DNA from: Burhinus oedicnemus
Lineage: Eukaryota > Chordata > Aves > Charadriiformes > Burhinidae
Assembly: GCA_008921705.1 (NCBI GenBank)
Contig: VFFE01007190.1
Location: 308,482-372,481, forward strand
Length of the DNA: 64,000 nt
Reading direction: 5' to 3'
In this document: positions 49,741-63,340 of the stretch, one piece after another
Layout of the letters: the number at the start of each line of letters is the position of its first letter
How positions within the stretch are numbered: position 1 is the stretch's first letter
The notes under the pieces: generated by a model
Databases searched by the model: none
What the model was told of the DNA's origin: nothing
Seen by the model: the letters and a program-made list of their open reading frames with translations, nothing else
Translations under genes and position numbers: made by a program

Positions 49741-50648
49741 GTGTTCATTCTGGATCAATTTATATGCTTTTGATCAGATGTGATTAAATTTTGATTTGGA
49801 AATGAGTTAAAAGTGGCTGGGATATTTTTTTTCACGAACAAACTGAGGCCTTGGATTAAGACCCAAATATGAAGATGACTGTATATAAACCACGCAATCA
49901 ATATTTTAAAGATTTTGCTATTCCTAACCTAGCATTTTTGTTACTGACATTTATAGACATAGGAAAAGTAAGAAGCATAACTGTATTGTTTTTGCTCTTC
50001 TATAATATTTCCCTGCCCACTGAAAAGAAATATTCACACCTCTTACAGAATATCCACAGTGTGTTTTAGAGGTTAAAATTTGCAATTATTTTCTGCACCA
50101 AAACTGCAGAGATGTTTATTTCCTCTGTTGCTAGCACCATCAAATAAAGCAAACAAGTAATATTCACGCGAAGGCAAACAAAATAAATGAGTCAGGTAAT
50201 TATAAAAAGAACACTGACCTATTAAAAATTGGTCTGATCTTCAAGAATTTTCAGCATAGCAGTAGTAATGTTATTAAAAATAGAAGAATCATGACAAGTA
50301 TTCATTAGAATTTGCATATGTGAGTAAGAATGCACTTAATTACAAATTACATTCTGCAAATTATTTAGAAGCTGTAAATCAAAGCCACAAAGAAGAAAGA
50401 TTTAGGGAGTAAGAGTTCTGAAGAATTTTCTAATGCAAATGTTCTTAACGACACCACATTGGAGATGCTGCAAGATCTTTCCAAAACCAAATGATTTAAA
50501 AGAACAAATGAAGTTCAGAAATACTAATGTTAGACATATAGACATTTACTATAGGTAATGGAACATTATCTCATTTAGATCAGAATGGATTTTTGTATGT
50601 AGAAGTACATGTGTTAAAATATTGTGTCACTTGAAGCCAAAATAGCAT

Positions 50649-50656
50649 ATGCAAAT
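50649..50656 (+). promoter_or_regulatory. POU octamer ATGCAAAT
   Basis: This exact octamer lies about 130 bases upstream of the Maf-type site. By itself it is expected a few times by chance in a window of this size. Confidence 0.25.
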
Positions 50657-50785
50657 GAGGAAGTCAACTAGCAAACTGCAGGTGTAATAAATTTCATGGA
50701 TTGTGTAATTTTCATGCAGATTTTTTTCCAGCCGCAGTCAGCACTGTTGTTTAAATGCTTGTGTAGAGCAGCCCCTGCTCCGCTG

Positions 50786-50798
50786 TGCTGAGTCAGCA
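50786..50798. promoter_or_regulatory. Perfect T-MARE (Maf/NF-E2/BACH/NRF) site
   Basis: TGCTGAGTCAGCA equals the 13-bp TPA-type Maf recognition element consensus TGCTGA(C/G)TCAGCA at every position. It contains a full AP-1 core TGAGTCA flanked by GC-containing Maf half-site extensions. Large Maf, small Maf with CNC partners (NF-E2, NRF2) and BACH proteins bind such sites. The site is in a locally GC-richer patch, as expected for an enhancer, though activity is unproven. Confidence 0.55.
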
Positions 50799-52374
50799 CC
50801 CCAGGGCGTTCCGTCTCACTGCTAACCCAAATGGGCTGAAGGAGCTCACTACCTCGCTGAAACCCTGTCCTCCTGAAGCTGTGGGGGGCAGCTGGAAGAA
50901 GAACAAGTGAAGGGTAAAAGGGAGAAACATGAACCCAGAAGACATTGCAGTGCTAAATGCAGAGAGTAGGAGACCACAGTGGATATAGGGGTCTGCAAGG
51001 AGAGGAAAAGGAAGGTGACAGAGAGAGACAAGAGAGACAAGGGGAGCCCCTGATGCAGTTGGTCAACTTCAACTTCCCTTCACTGCAGAGGAGCTACTAA
51101 GCACTTCACGGAGTATGCATTTCCCAGGTGCAAGCCAGAGTACAGAGAATACATGGAAGAATGATCAAAGTCAGTATTTGAGCAGGTGACCAGAAAGAGA
51201 ACTGAGAAAGAACCATTAAAAAAACCCCAACAAGCACATGGAGGGGGGTGAAAGCGCACAAACCCCAAATCCACAGATTTTTGTTTGTTTTAAAGCAGGG
51301 AAAGGACATTCGCTAGTGGAAGAAGGAATCTCTCAATTTTCTTGATTACCTGAAGGAATAAGAAAAGTAATTATTTCACCACCATTTACTATTCACTGTC
51401 TCCAATTTGTTTCTAGAGTGCAGGATTTTTGCATGGCAGCCCACGGAGACCTTGAGCGTTAAGTGTACTTAGGTTCTTCATTCTGTAACTCCTGCACCCA
51501 CAAATGCCATGTAGTATTGCTTGACCTCATGGACATTTATTGCTCACATCTGTCATTGTAGACAACTACCCAAATATTGACTCTGCCCAGAATGGACTGC
51601 TCCAGTTAAAATGCAGTTAGCATCGTAAGGTAGAGGCAGTATTTTCAGCATTTCTCAATACTTGTTCCTTGTTGCTATGTCTTTACAGTACATAACCGGA
51701 GGAAAGTTCACAGCCTAGTACTATTATATTTCTATTATTTATTATTGTTACCAGCAGTAAAATAAGATGTCCAGATTCCACTTTATTTGCAAGACTTTCA
51801 GAGCTGATCTTACAAGACAGGTACATAGAGCAGTAACATTTGGACGAAGCCAGGAAAAACATTCGTTTAGCATTTTCACTGGGCTCTTCGGTTTTCTTGC
51901 TATAGAGCATACACAGCCTCGAGGGTGTTCTTCAATGTTATCTCTGCAGCTGAGTGATTTTTGGAGGTCTCACTGAATACAAGGGTCACAACCTAGAGTC
52001 CATTCTTATCTGTTTTAATAAAAAATTACAATGAACTGTGCAATCCTCCATTGTCCCCTCAAGCAAAATGAAGGTGAATGTCACTCCTGTCTGTACAGAC
52101 AAGTCTAATTGCAGTATTAGGGTCTAGAGCATGAAAATTCACTCCATCAAGGGTTTTAACTAAGTCTGTGGAAGCGCTGCAGTTCAATTTGCACATCTCC
52201 AGCTCCACCAAGATTTATCAAAAACATCAAGGAGATTTTTGCTGTTACAAACTGGATTGTGCATACTGTTTACAGCTCAGCTCCATAACAGATCACTCAA
52301 ACAGTGATCTATTTCCACGTAATGAAAGTTCTTTTTGTCCAGCTCTCAGGAAAACACAGACACCTTGCAGAGTA

Positions 52375-52605
52375 TGTGATACACTGAATGATGGTACCGA
52401 ATGCACCTTCAGCAAGTTTACAGGCAGCAGAAATTTGGAAGGAATGGTAGATACACCAGACAGTTTTGCTGTCTTTCAGAGTGATCTTTCAAAGTGACCT
52501 CAACAGGTTGGAGAAACAGCAAACAGGAATCTCATGAAGTTCAACAAAGGGAAATGACAAGTCCTGCACCTGGGAAAGAACCCCATGCTGCCTGACATAA
52601 GTGTA
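52375..52605 (+). mobile_element. CR1 LINE internal fragment, sense, decayed
   Basis: GAATGCACCTTCAGCAAGTT encodes the ECTFSKF run that precedes the RT catalytic aspartates. CAACAGGTTGGAGAAACAGC, AATCTCATGAAGTTCAACAA and AAGTCCTGCACCTGGGAAAG follow in canonical CR1 order. The position of the FADD motif reads FTGSRN here, so the catalytic residues are lost. Neither the 3' tail nor the 5' portion is present. Confidence 0.88.
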
Positions 52606-55600
52606 CGAAGTTAGCCACCCACACTTCCCATCAAATGACATGTATGGACATGTAGCTTCTGTATGACAGTTGTACTAGTCATTCCTCAATCCCGCTTCCA
52701 GCCCTTAGCTGAGGGGTAAGATCAGTCCTTGAGATCAAGTGGAGAATTATGAAATCACTTTTTTGGAGGGAAGTTTCTATCTATTTATACAAAGTTTCTG
52801 CAAGAACTCTTAAGCAGTCTTGAGTTGCCACCTCTTAGAGTTGAGAGGGCAGTGATTAGTGGGGTGGCAAGATTTCATCTCCATGGTTGTGCCAACTGAG
52901 AACAGCATGGCTTCTAACCTGCTGGTGATCTAATCTCAGCTGAAGCTCACACTAAGTAGCAGCTTCCCTTTAGGAAGAGCTTTGGCTCCCAGACCTCTCT
53001 GGGCTCAGCACTGCTTCAGACACTGGGGATGCTGTAGTGGTAGGTACCAACCAAAAATACGCATGAACACCAGGAAAATAAACCTCACAGGGCATGACTG
53101 TAAACAGTTTAGAAGGGGCTTAATACTTGCTTGGGATTTAGAGTAAGTGGAAAGAGTAGAGCTCTAGAGCTCCAGATATTACTCCCGAGCACCCCCCCCC
53201 TGCCTTTTTTTTTTCTTTCTTTCTTCCCCCCCCCCATCTAGGAAAAAACTAGTGTGAAATGCACATGCATTCTGGGACATTAGGTCTGTCCTGTATATGT
53301 AATACTTCTCCCTCTGTTCTTCTGATTCCAGGACTTACATCTCAGTATAAGGCATGCCTTTTTGCAGCTGGAAGAGTTCATGAATCAAAGTGTTCAAGCC
53401 CCTTTTCTCACCATCTTTCTTAATATGCCAGTTACACACATGAACACTCTTCTGACATTTGTGAGAAAATACCTTAGGCTCTCCCTGGATGAACAGGACC
53501 TAATATGCGGGTATTTTACGGGTGATTAAAAAACAAGGGATGTACACTGCAACCACAATGTTTGTTTATTAAGAGAGTCATTTAAAAAAAAACAAACCCA
53601 ACCATATTCGAAATCCATAAAAGCAGATGAAGTCAGCTTTAGTTAGCTGCAGTTAAGAATGTGTTTCATGAGACATGGACAATGATATTTTCTTGTTGAT
53701 ATAAACATCTGATAAAAGCTCAGAGAATCTGGAAACTAACACACACAAGAGAATTCTTCAGCTAGAGACCGAAATTTTTACTTGGAGCTTCTTTATTTTC
53801 AAAGTATCCAACATTATCTTGATTGACTCATGTCCAAATACTAAAAATACTTTGCTTGTCCATAGCCCTACATGCTATAAATGTCCAACCTTTATAATCA
53901 AGAATTTAAATACATTAATATTGTGGAAAAAGAATAGACAGCTGTTCTCCAATGCTGCTCAGTCTGATTTGCTAATCCAAGAGAAGGAAATTAAATCCAA
54001 AAGGCATTTAAAAAAAATTAATCGAGCCTGTTGTCGAGCAGAAAGAAAATCAAGTACCAGCACATCGTTACTGAAGAAATTGTGTGCTACAAGTAAATGA
54101 AAAAAGAGAAACCTTAATAAAGGTGCTTGAAAAATGGGCAACAAAGACTTTGCACTTCTTCTGCTTGATGATTCTTTAATGGTTGCAATCCTGCAGGATC
54201 ACAACCAGGAAATAGAGAAGAGTGTCAGTCTTTTGTCGAACAATTACTGTGTAAGTGGTTAAAGAGATAAGACTATAGTAAGCTGGGACAATGTAATCCA
54301 TTACTTATAAGAGTAATTTGGTCCTTATTTTCTGGGATCTTGATTCCACAGCAAAAACATAGCTTGCTTTTTTTCTGTAAATTTAAAAAACAGACAAAGA
54401 AGGAAGCAAAACTTCCCCATCCATTGAACTGTAGGGAGCTTCACTGGTGTTACACCTGTCCTCCCTTCTCAATGTCATATTATTCCCTACATTTCCATAA
54501 TGCGTAGTAATAAACTTTGACCCAACCTTGCAAAAAAGTCATAGCCAGATACTAGGGAATGTTCAGATGGACCTCTTTTAAGCCTAGTGTTCAAAGTAGT
54601 GATTAAATGTAATTGATAAATTGTGGCAGATTATTTGGCAAAAGGCTTTTGAAAATGCAGATTTCAGTAAGAGTACTGAAAGAGTGCTTTTACTTGATAC
54701 CTAATTTTTTTATCCATTTGGCTAAAACCCCTATTTAAGGGAAAGGAAGACAGCTGGTCGCACTACATAAAGTTTAGGTCAATAAGAAAGAATTTAGGTG
54801 CCTAAACCCTGCCACATTAGTGAAAGACAGAGGCCTTTTTTGGCTTCTCCAGAGACAATGGAGAGCAATAGGAAATGGAATCATTTTACCTGACTTTAGA
54901 CTCAGGACACTGCCTTCATTAAGTTCTTAGTTGGGATGAATTGCCTTTTGGAGATGTGTGTTTCTCTCATTGATTCTGAACGGAGCCTAGTCGAACAAGG
55001 CAATTTTGGTCCTTCAGTCAGATGTCTCAGGGTAGGTGGGATGACTAGACCTGAACGCATTCAAAATTTGATGAAGAAGGTGCCGTTAAAGAAAAGTGAT
55101 CCAGGCTGAGTGCTGGACACACACTGCTTCACTGTGGACCAAGCTAACACCCACTACTTGATCTATTTTGGACTGCTCCAACTAGCTGCCTCCAACTAGC
55201 TGGGGTGGGCCAGCATTAACAGCACAAATTATGAGTCAGCTGGTACTAACTGGCCTCAGAGCCCATGGTCAGTCCCTCGCTCTGTTTTGTTCAGCACAAG
55301 GACTAAAACTCAGAGTATTTAAGAGTTTAAGTACTGTCAGATTTGGAAGTCACTTTTTTCGAATCCCTTTCATACCTGTCTGTCCATCTTAGTTGAGAGT
55401 CCAGGGAGCCTGAGAAACAGATTTCTCACCACCTTAGTTCAGCATCTGAAGTTGGTGACGCTGGTAACACCCAGCCCTGATGTGACTGCAGCTCCTGAAA
55501 GCATCTGAATGTTAGATTTTACCTGAGATATTATATACAAGATAACTGCTGTAGAGTACAGCACAGCAGCAGACTTCAGACTGGAAGTGCTTGAGCACAC

Positions 55601-55689
55601 TCAGGTCTGTTTTACTGAAGTCAGTTCAAATTTAGGGCAGGGATGTCCCCACAGTCACAGCAGCAACAGTGACGTACCTTAAATTTCAG
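52606..55689. other. Noncoding stretch, no gene seen
   Basis: Contains the polypyrimidine tract listed separately. A short 13-bp imperfect tandem (TCCAACTAGCTGC, TCCAACTAGCTGG) lies at about 55176-55203. Open frame 53819-54100 (+) is lysine-rich near its end and has no domain. Confidence 0.45.
53191..53238. repeat. Interrupted poly-C / poly-T polypyrimidine tract
   Basis: C9, then TGCC, T10, CTTT repeats, and C10 on the + strand. The two long C runs on one strand are G runs on the other. Such tracts are prone to length error and unusual structure. Confidence 0.9.
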
Positions 55690-55800
55690 TACTCTGTTTT
55701 ACACAAGCGGGAACTGAAATGCGCAGAGTTCAGCCAAACAGAAGAGACAAGAACAGAATGCAGAACTCCCAATCTGCCCCTTAGTCCATGCTATGTATTT
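55690..55800 (-). repeat. MIR-like SINE fragment, antisense
   Basis: CTCTGTTTTACACAAGCGGG, AACTGAAATGCGCAGAGTTC and, further on, AGAATGCAGAACTCCCAATC then CCATGCTATG follow the order of antisense MIR ('TTTTACAGATGAGGAAACTGA', 'GGCAGAGCTGGGATTTGAAC', 'CCATGCTCTT'). The match is eroded and made by eye. Confidence 0.4.
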
Positions 55801-55959
55801 CCTGAGATATGGCTTTGTGACAGGTGAAAAAGAGGCACATCATTTTCATTTACGAGTGACTGTAATCAGAGGACATTGCAAATAGCCAAACACGCTGTTT
55901 ACACACTGAGTGCTCCCATGTCGTCGCAGTCACTGTCAAACTACGCTATTTGTATTTCA

Positions 55960-56060
55960 TAAAGAGGAAAATTGAAAGAAGAAAAAAATAACATCAGATA
56001 TCCAAGGACAGAAGGCTTCTCATGCTGTGTTCCAAAATCACACAGCAGCTCTGCACCCCA
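55960..56060 (-). repeat. Second MIR-like SINE fragment, antisense
   Basis: TTTCATAAAGAGGAAAATTG, then TCCAAGGACAGA and AAAATCACACAGCAGCTCTG, echo the antisense MIR order (GATGAGGAAACTGAGG, CCCAAGGTCACACAGCTAG). It lies about 160 bases after the first fragment, so the two may be neighbouring insertions or a tandem of related old SINEs. Confidence 0.4.
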
Positions 56061-59000
56061 GAGGAAGGGAGCTGGGCAGAGAAGGAAGCTTAGTGGTAAC
56101 TGTGTGCAGTGCTCACCTGGGGTCTCTTCCAGATGAAAGCATATGTACCCAGTGCAGATGATATTTAATGTTGTTCCTATGTGTTTAAAACAGAAAATAT
56201 CACCCGGGCATAGATCTTTTATTATCAGTCAGATTCTTTTGACAATTTTCAATTACATTTCTGAATTTTTATTATATGTTAATGGGCTATATTAATTAAA
56301 GCAGACTGTGATGCACTAATAACGATTAATTCAACCCAGGGTGCCTTAAAGTGAGATTTTATGAGAGCTGAAATTCTCCATGGATCTCTAATTTACATTT
56401 GCAACACAGGGAACTGTACTTCTGGACGCTTCTTCTTGGCATTCTCACCCAAGCCAAAATGCAAGCATGGGGGCAGGGTGGGAGGGGTGATGAGAGACTA
56501 GGGTGAAAAACGACAATGTCCTGAGGTGTTGAGAGGCAGTAGCTTTCATTGGTCTCAATGGATTAACACATGTAACCCCACCTGATAATATATACAGTTT
56601 TTAGGAAGCAGAGCACACAATCTAATAGAATGTGCAATCAGTTATTGGTGAAGAGCATTAGCTCAGTAATAAACACACTCCAAACGTACCTACTCCCCCT
56701 GGGAAATAGCCTCTTGTGCTGTTAGTCCTTTTGTCATTCATGAGTAATACGTATTTAACAGAAATCTTAGAACAGGAAATGAAAAAGTGAAGATGATAAA
56801 TCTGTTTCACTTAGACAATAATCATATAACACTGTGGCCAGTTAGTTTAATTTATAGACACCATTCCCCCTGGAAATCTCAGGTGCAAAAATTAAAAAAA
56901 AAAATAAAGGGCAGGGAGGGGAGATGGGGAGTGAAAAGATAAAAATTGGTACAAGGCAGCTTTTACCCACTGGAACAGTTAAATGAAAGAAAAACACTAA
57001 TTAGGATTTCACTGCTGCGAAGCAGTATTTACAGTAGCTGGGCAGGAGTTTTTCAGGGGCTCACCCTCAGTTCCTTGTTAGAAGCTCCACATTGAAGTGT
57101 GAATTGCTCAGATTTAACCTGTCACGCCTCTCCCCCTCTCTGCTTGCCTTTTTTTTTTTTTTTTTCTGAAAAGAAGAAACACTTTTGGACACCTGTGGCC
57201 ACAAGAGATTACTAATCCATAAACATGTTTTTGGTCTCTTGCAACCTTCCAACCTGTGGCAATAATTATAATGGCTGACACATACTTGTATGACTGTTAA
57301 AATGGAGTTAAAACTGCTCTCCTTCTCTGTGAATACAACATATTTTCATACTGATTGGACAATATTCTTCTCTTTGTAGCAGGTACCACTATGTATCATA
57401 CCTAAATGTCCTGCAAATCTTCAGTAATTATCAACATCTAAGCTCTGGTTTCCTTACAAAAATGTATTATATAGCTCAGAGTGAAGAATACAGTATTTAC
57501 GTTTAATTAGTTGACTAATGGTTTTCTTTCTTCTTTATGACTAACACACTTCTAAATAGCTTAGACTAGCTGTTCTGCTTAGTTTTGTATAAGATCTAGA
57601 AAATGGATTACCGTACACGAGGTAAAAGGGAAGTATTTTGGACCTGTGCTGCTGGCCTATTAACACTCCACATACTTTGTATATGCAAAGATTACAAAAT
57701 ACACACTGAATTGGTGTAGCCAAAATGAATCAGCCCACTTTAAACAGGCAAGCAAACGAAACACCAAAAAGCAAAAACACACAACAAAAAAACCCAAAAC
57801 TGATAAGAAGGAGGGTAATATTTTTGCTCTCTTTGTTTGGAAAGCATTTTTTTAGCAGTTTGTAAATTAAGTTTTCAACCTTTTTGCGTCATGTTAGGAA
57901 TGGTGATCCTAGATCTTCTCTGTCATGATCAAATAAAGTTTATGCAAAACAGACTGTCTACAAAAAATTCCATGCATTTCTTTGATGTTGTATAATTGGC
58001 TAAAAAGAAATTAGATTCAAGCACTAAATTCATAGGAAGTGATTTCTTCTTGGAGATCTAATGAAATTTGAATTTTATATATACTCTACATTATTTAATT
58101 TAAGATTTTGTTCTATTAAAAAAATGCAATACCCTTAATGGATTCTATATATATCTAAGTATCTGATGCAACAGTCTTGCTCTCTTGCTAAGGTTGTGAC
58201 TCCATGTTTTAAAGAAAATTCTCCCACAACTGGAAGGTTCATATGTCCCCATAAATTTCATGGACACTCTAGAAACATCTGACAGCACAAAAAACATTGC
58301 AGGTTCATTCAGTAAAGTATGGCATGCTCCTGTGCGCACCTTAAGACTACGTACTGAAATCAGTACCTAGTAGGGTCCAGACCTCGCTGAAAATATGAAT
58401 GAAATAATTTGTCTTAAGACTCTTAATTACTAACCAATATAACAATTCAAAAGAAGGATTTATGGAAATGCAAAACTAGGTCAACACCATATAATTAGCA
58501 TACACAGACATTTTATTTTGTCGTTTCTGTAATTCACATGAAGATTTATAGCTGTATTTTATTCTTTTGCTGGCTTCTTCTCAGCTTGCTAGCAAAGCTG
58601 CTTGATGCTTCCAAACCAGATAGCTTTTTCTTCAGTCAAGTCATCAAGAAAATATTTATCAACAAGTCTCAGTTTTCACTCTTCCTCACAACTTCTTTTT
58701 TCTTTTTTCTTTCTGTTTTGTTTTTCTTTTTTTCTCTCTAAAACTGTTTCTGTACAAGGACAATAAAAGCTTATGTGCAAACACTTACTGAAAAATTGCA
58801 ATCTACTGCTGCATAACATGGAGGCAAAAGATGTTACAGCTACTATAATTCACAAGCCAAACTTTGTGAACAAGGGGGATCTACAATAAAGTCAGGTTGG
58901 CTTTGAGGTCAATGCACTGATTTACACAACTGAAATTATACAGACATAAGGAAGCATTCCTTTTTTTACCATAAAATTGCTTGGGTAGAGAGAGATCTCC

Positions 59001-62000
59001 TGAGAGATTTATGCAGAGCCATATCTCTCGCAAGATGAAAAGAGCGTGCTGTCCTCAGAATCAAAGCCAAGGAAAAAGAAGAAAAAATAAGCAGCAGATA
59101 GGACAAAACACCCCATCATTCATGCAAGTACTACATGCTGAAAGGAATTTCCAGAGCTTTCAGCAGGATCTGTAATGCATAAATATATATATATGCTGAG
59201 CCACAAAAATTTTTCCAGCTTATTTAAATCAAGTCCTAATTTTTTTTATTTCTGAAAAAAATTATAATAAGTTTAAAATCTTCTCAAACATACAGTTTGT
59301 CAGCACCATAATCCTGTAACTGATTATTAAGGAATATATTACAGCAGGGATACAAGTTCTTATTTCAAGCTGTATTTTAATTGAACGTTGTCATTTGCCA
59401 CAATATTTTGAGACCAATACTCCTTAAAAGCTTGTAGAAAAGCTTATGAGAGACCCTGATAATGGACTAGCTTTCACAGTTTAGTGTTGGGGCCTTGAGA
59501 TTTCTTTTCATAAAAAGGAAAAGCAGGAGTGCAAAGGAGTAAGATAAAAAGCACCTCACCAAAACATTCATAATATGTTGATGTAGTTTTACAGATCTGT
59601 ACTGCACCTTTCATTATATTTTATTTTGTAGTCCTAGTTTTTTCCCCCCTCTACCTGGTATTTCTTGACAACATATTTGAGGAATGAATTTTTGAAAGAC
59701 TGATCTTCCTTTGTACCTCCATTTCAGTGGTCACAAGAAAATCTGCGCTTCAAGGTGCTTCATGGCAACTATAAATCAGATCATTTGAGCTGCAAATTCC
59801 CTGACTTGCACCACCAATGTATTTGGAAGCACAAAAATGCAAGTATAAATTTAGAGGAGTGAAAAGACAGGTCTCAGCTTTTTAGCTGATGTTCCAGAGA
59901 GAATAAATGTGTAATTCCTTTTGTATGACACACAACAATACACACTGCTGACACATTTTTAAAGTATTGTCCTTTGAAAATGCATCTTGTGCTAACCTAC
60001 ACCAGAAATAAACTGCACAGAAGCAGAGCCAGGGAGGGAGAGGGAGGTTCCTAAATTAAATTTCTTTTTGTGTTATCTGTTGAAGTGTATAATTAACACT
60101 TCTGCCAAATGAGGCTTTTTTAGATCTTGGTTAGGTATTCCTGGGTTTTGTTTTGTTTAGTTTTCTGGAGGTTACGCACATGAAAATGCATAATTGTTGA
60201 AAGATATAAATACAGTAATTAAGTTTAGTGGATGAAATTCAGCTTGAGGTAGCAGGCTGGCAGAACCCCTTCTGCACCAGTTAATCCTCATGTTAGAGCA
60301 GTGACAGGAGACACTAATGGCATGCCTGTTTAGGATTTGTCACATGCCTGCACAGCTTGGCAAGGGTTCCTATCTGTCACATGTAGGTATGCATGAAAGA
60401 TGGCAGTGGGAGGGGTAACAAGATCAGTAGTTTTGCAGACATAGCCATGCCACTAAGTAAACTAATTTCCAGGCAGATGGCTAAGAACAGGAATTGAGGA
60501 TGGCCCGTTTAAAAAGTGCAGTGATCAGACCAGTACATGATCCCATCTGAAGGAAAATTATTTATAGAACCTGTGAGGGGAGTTTCTCCATGCACACAGT
60601 CGGCATGTATATGCATAACCAGTAATATACACATGCAACTGGCAGAGTTAAAGTTCTGAAGGACAAAATTGTGGCTGTGCATTTTACCCCTGTCTGTGGA
60701 GATAGCTACTCATCTCTAACACTTCAGAGAACAGTGCTTTGTCTTACCTAGGTTTTGGGCAATGATATGAGTCTCGGTATTTTTTAGAGAGTCCTTTGTA
60801 CCAATCTTGATCTACAGTTTTCTACTGGCTTCTAATATGGATTAATTGCCAGTCTGCTCTTCCTGGAGACAGGGCACTGTGGAGACAGTAAAATCACACA
60901 TAAATCCCAGTGACGGGCAGGAAAAGGACAGAATGTCATACCATGCTGAGAATAGCCAGAAGAGCTGAATTACGGTAAGGAGGATGGCAGTCACTGCTTC
61001 CTCTCTGGACCAGACTCAGCTATGTCTTCTTTTATTTTGGAACAATGCACCATCTAGTTGTTAAAGTGAATGCTGGAAGCTGCTGAGCTCCTCCAGGCTG
61101 TATTTTCTTTACTTGGGGATTGTGCCGTCCACCTTTACAGTCCTACTTTCTTTTCCTACAGTTGCAATACTTTATGCCTGACTTATAAAAAAAACTTATT
61201 CATATGCAAAGACAAAAATGCAAGACATTTGCGTTGATAGTATGTCTCCAATGATGAAAACTTCTAAACACTGTAACTGTCTGAACCAGCTGGATGTAGT
61301 TTATTAACATATCCTTCTACACAGCTGTCTAGAAACAGTTTGACAGTTTTAGAAAAAGACATATTTACTTTTTTTCCAAAAATGTTCTTTTAAACAAACT
61401 TTTCCTAATATTGATCGTGCTGGAATATGAAGCTATATCGAGATGGAGATGGAGTTTTTACCAAACCAGACAACAGTGGATTTTTCTGTACTATTGAATT
61501 TTCACTCATTCTTCTCACATGTATCTATTTTGGCTGATAAGGACTTGTGCTGTGTATGCTCTGGGCAGTGCAAACTCATGTACAGGTATACGTGTACTTT
61601 CACACTTTCTTCTGAGTATGTTTCCTTGGTTCTCTCATTCCAAGTACCATAACAGTCGATAGACATGGACAAAAATACTATAGGTGTTTGTAACTACTGT
61701 CTTCTGATATTAATATTTAAAGTCTAACAGTATGTTAGATGACAAAAAACACATTGGAAACTGAGCAACCATCATTAGTTTTCCCCCTAGCAACTCAAAG
61801 TAAAATGGAGTGATGTTTACAGATTGATAGCAGAGTATTACGGCAGTTTGGGACAGCACCATGAATCTGTAATGCATTCTCTTGCTTCTAAATTATAATC
61901 TTAATTCAACCCGAACTGCAAAAGTGAAAAAAATCAAGAAATTTTGTCTTTATTTCAATTTTTATGAATGTCATTGCTTTCCAGGTGGAATTCAGGCTTG

Positions 62001-63340
62001 GCCTGATATAGGATTTCTTTGCATATGGTCTACTTTGGCTGAGAAGCACTTACCATAGGTACTGTTTGGGGTAACCAAAAGTACCATGTGCATAGTTCAG
62101 TACTGTATGTTCAGCACTGTTGATTAGCTAGGGCTTAATGCAATATTAAAGTTGTCACAGGGCTTTTGCTATTGCAGAGTAAGCAGAAACCTCTATCCAG
62201 GATGCTCTTTTTAGAGATGCCGTAGGGATGCCACAGGCATCAGCCACCATGTTCTTTGACAAATCAGCACTTCCACAAAACTGAGCATAAAGCTCCAATT
62301 GACTACTTGGTTTGAAACTATTGTTAATATTAATTGCTTCTGGTCCATGCTTAACAACTGTTAAGTGAATGATGTGAAGTAGTATTTCAGTGTTAGTCTT
62401 AAGTCCTTCACATTCCAGTTGCTGCTATGCAGTCACCTCAGCTGTGTGGCTGGCCAAAAAAAGGATTAAAGGAAGATGTTTTCATTAAAAAAATCCTTTT
62501 CACTTTTATGTATTATTCATTTATTGCAGTAAAGGACATCTCAGTCTTGAGTATATTTTCAGCAAGAAAAAGATGAAGAAAAATTGTCAGTGTAAAAAAG
62601 AATAAATTTATTTTATTGTAATTTCAGAATGAATCAAAGTATTAGTAGTATATGAAACTGACTTCATAAATAATTCAGGTAATTAGGAAGACATTGTATA
62701 CATCATAGTGCCAAACAAATCAAATAATTATTAGAGGATATCAAATGCTGAAACAAAATTGGGGTGGTAAGAAATGCTTAGGAATTTCAATTTTGTGTGG
62801 AAATGTAGAAAATCCAGCCATATCTTCTGATTTGAAATGAACAGCTCGTTTTCATGAAGTGACAGAATTTCTGATGATGCCAGAATCCCCATTTCCAAGA
62901 AACTTACTGAGGGTTGAGTACTCTCTTATCCCTAATGCTGGTCATTTTTGTGCACAGTTAAGTTTCTCAGGCAGAGCACTTCGCACTCTCATGGTTAAGA
63001 TTGCATCTGTAGTGCACGTGTAGCGCGTAACAGGACTTGGTTTTCTAACATTAAAATCTGGCACATCCCATGGGCATGAATTCATTTCTAAAGAAGGAGA
63101 AAAGAACATTCTCTTTTCCCATTATTCTATCATCTTAGGCACTTAAAGATGTTGCTGAGAAGGAAAATTGAAAGCCTGTAGCAAAGATGAAGAGATGTAT
63201 CCTTACATACTATATTTTATAAACCCACATTAACAAAAAAAAAAAAAAAAGGAATCCTTAACATTAACACAAATTTTATAAAACTAAATACTTCTCAAAG
63301 AAAGATGCAGGTGGGTGGCATGGGTCACTGCATAATTTTA
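56061..63340. other. AT-rich noncoding stretch, no gene seen
   Basis: No coding segment is supported. Simple tracts are T17 at 57149-57165, T/C-rich low complexity at about 58694-58741, ATATAT at about 59181-59194 and A16 at 63235-63250. The patch 56210-56360 is described under findings. Confidence 0.45.

Larger units (their letters stand above)
49741..52374. other. Noncoding stretch with a GC-richer patch near 50.75-51.3 kb
   Basis: No gene is seen. The patch 50730-51330 is richer in G and C than its surroundings and contains the Maf-type site listed separately. Short open frames on - through the patch have no domain. Confidence 0.45.

Noticed and set aside
53226..53243. Pyrimidine run ending in CATCTAG that could be a splice acceptor
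   Set aside because: The frame that begins at the acceptor closes within about 14 codons; better explained as a simple C/T tract.
54780..54800. TTTAGGTGCCTAAACCC, resembling a sauropsid repeat with TAGGTGCCTA palindromes
   Set aside because: Only one short palindromic block matches; the flanks do not continue any family I know.
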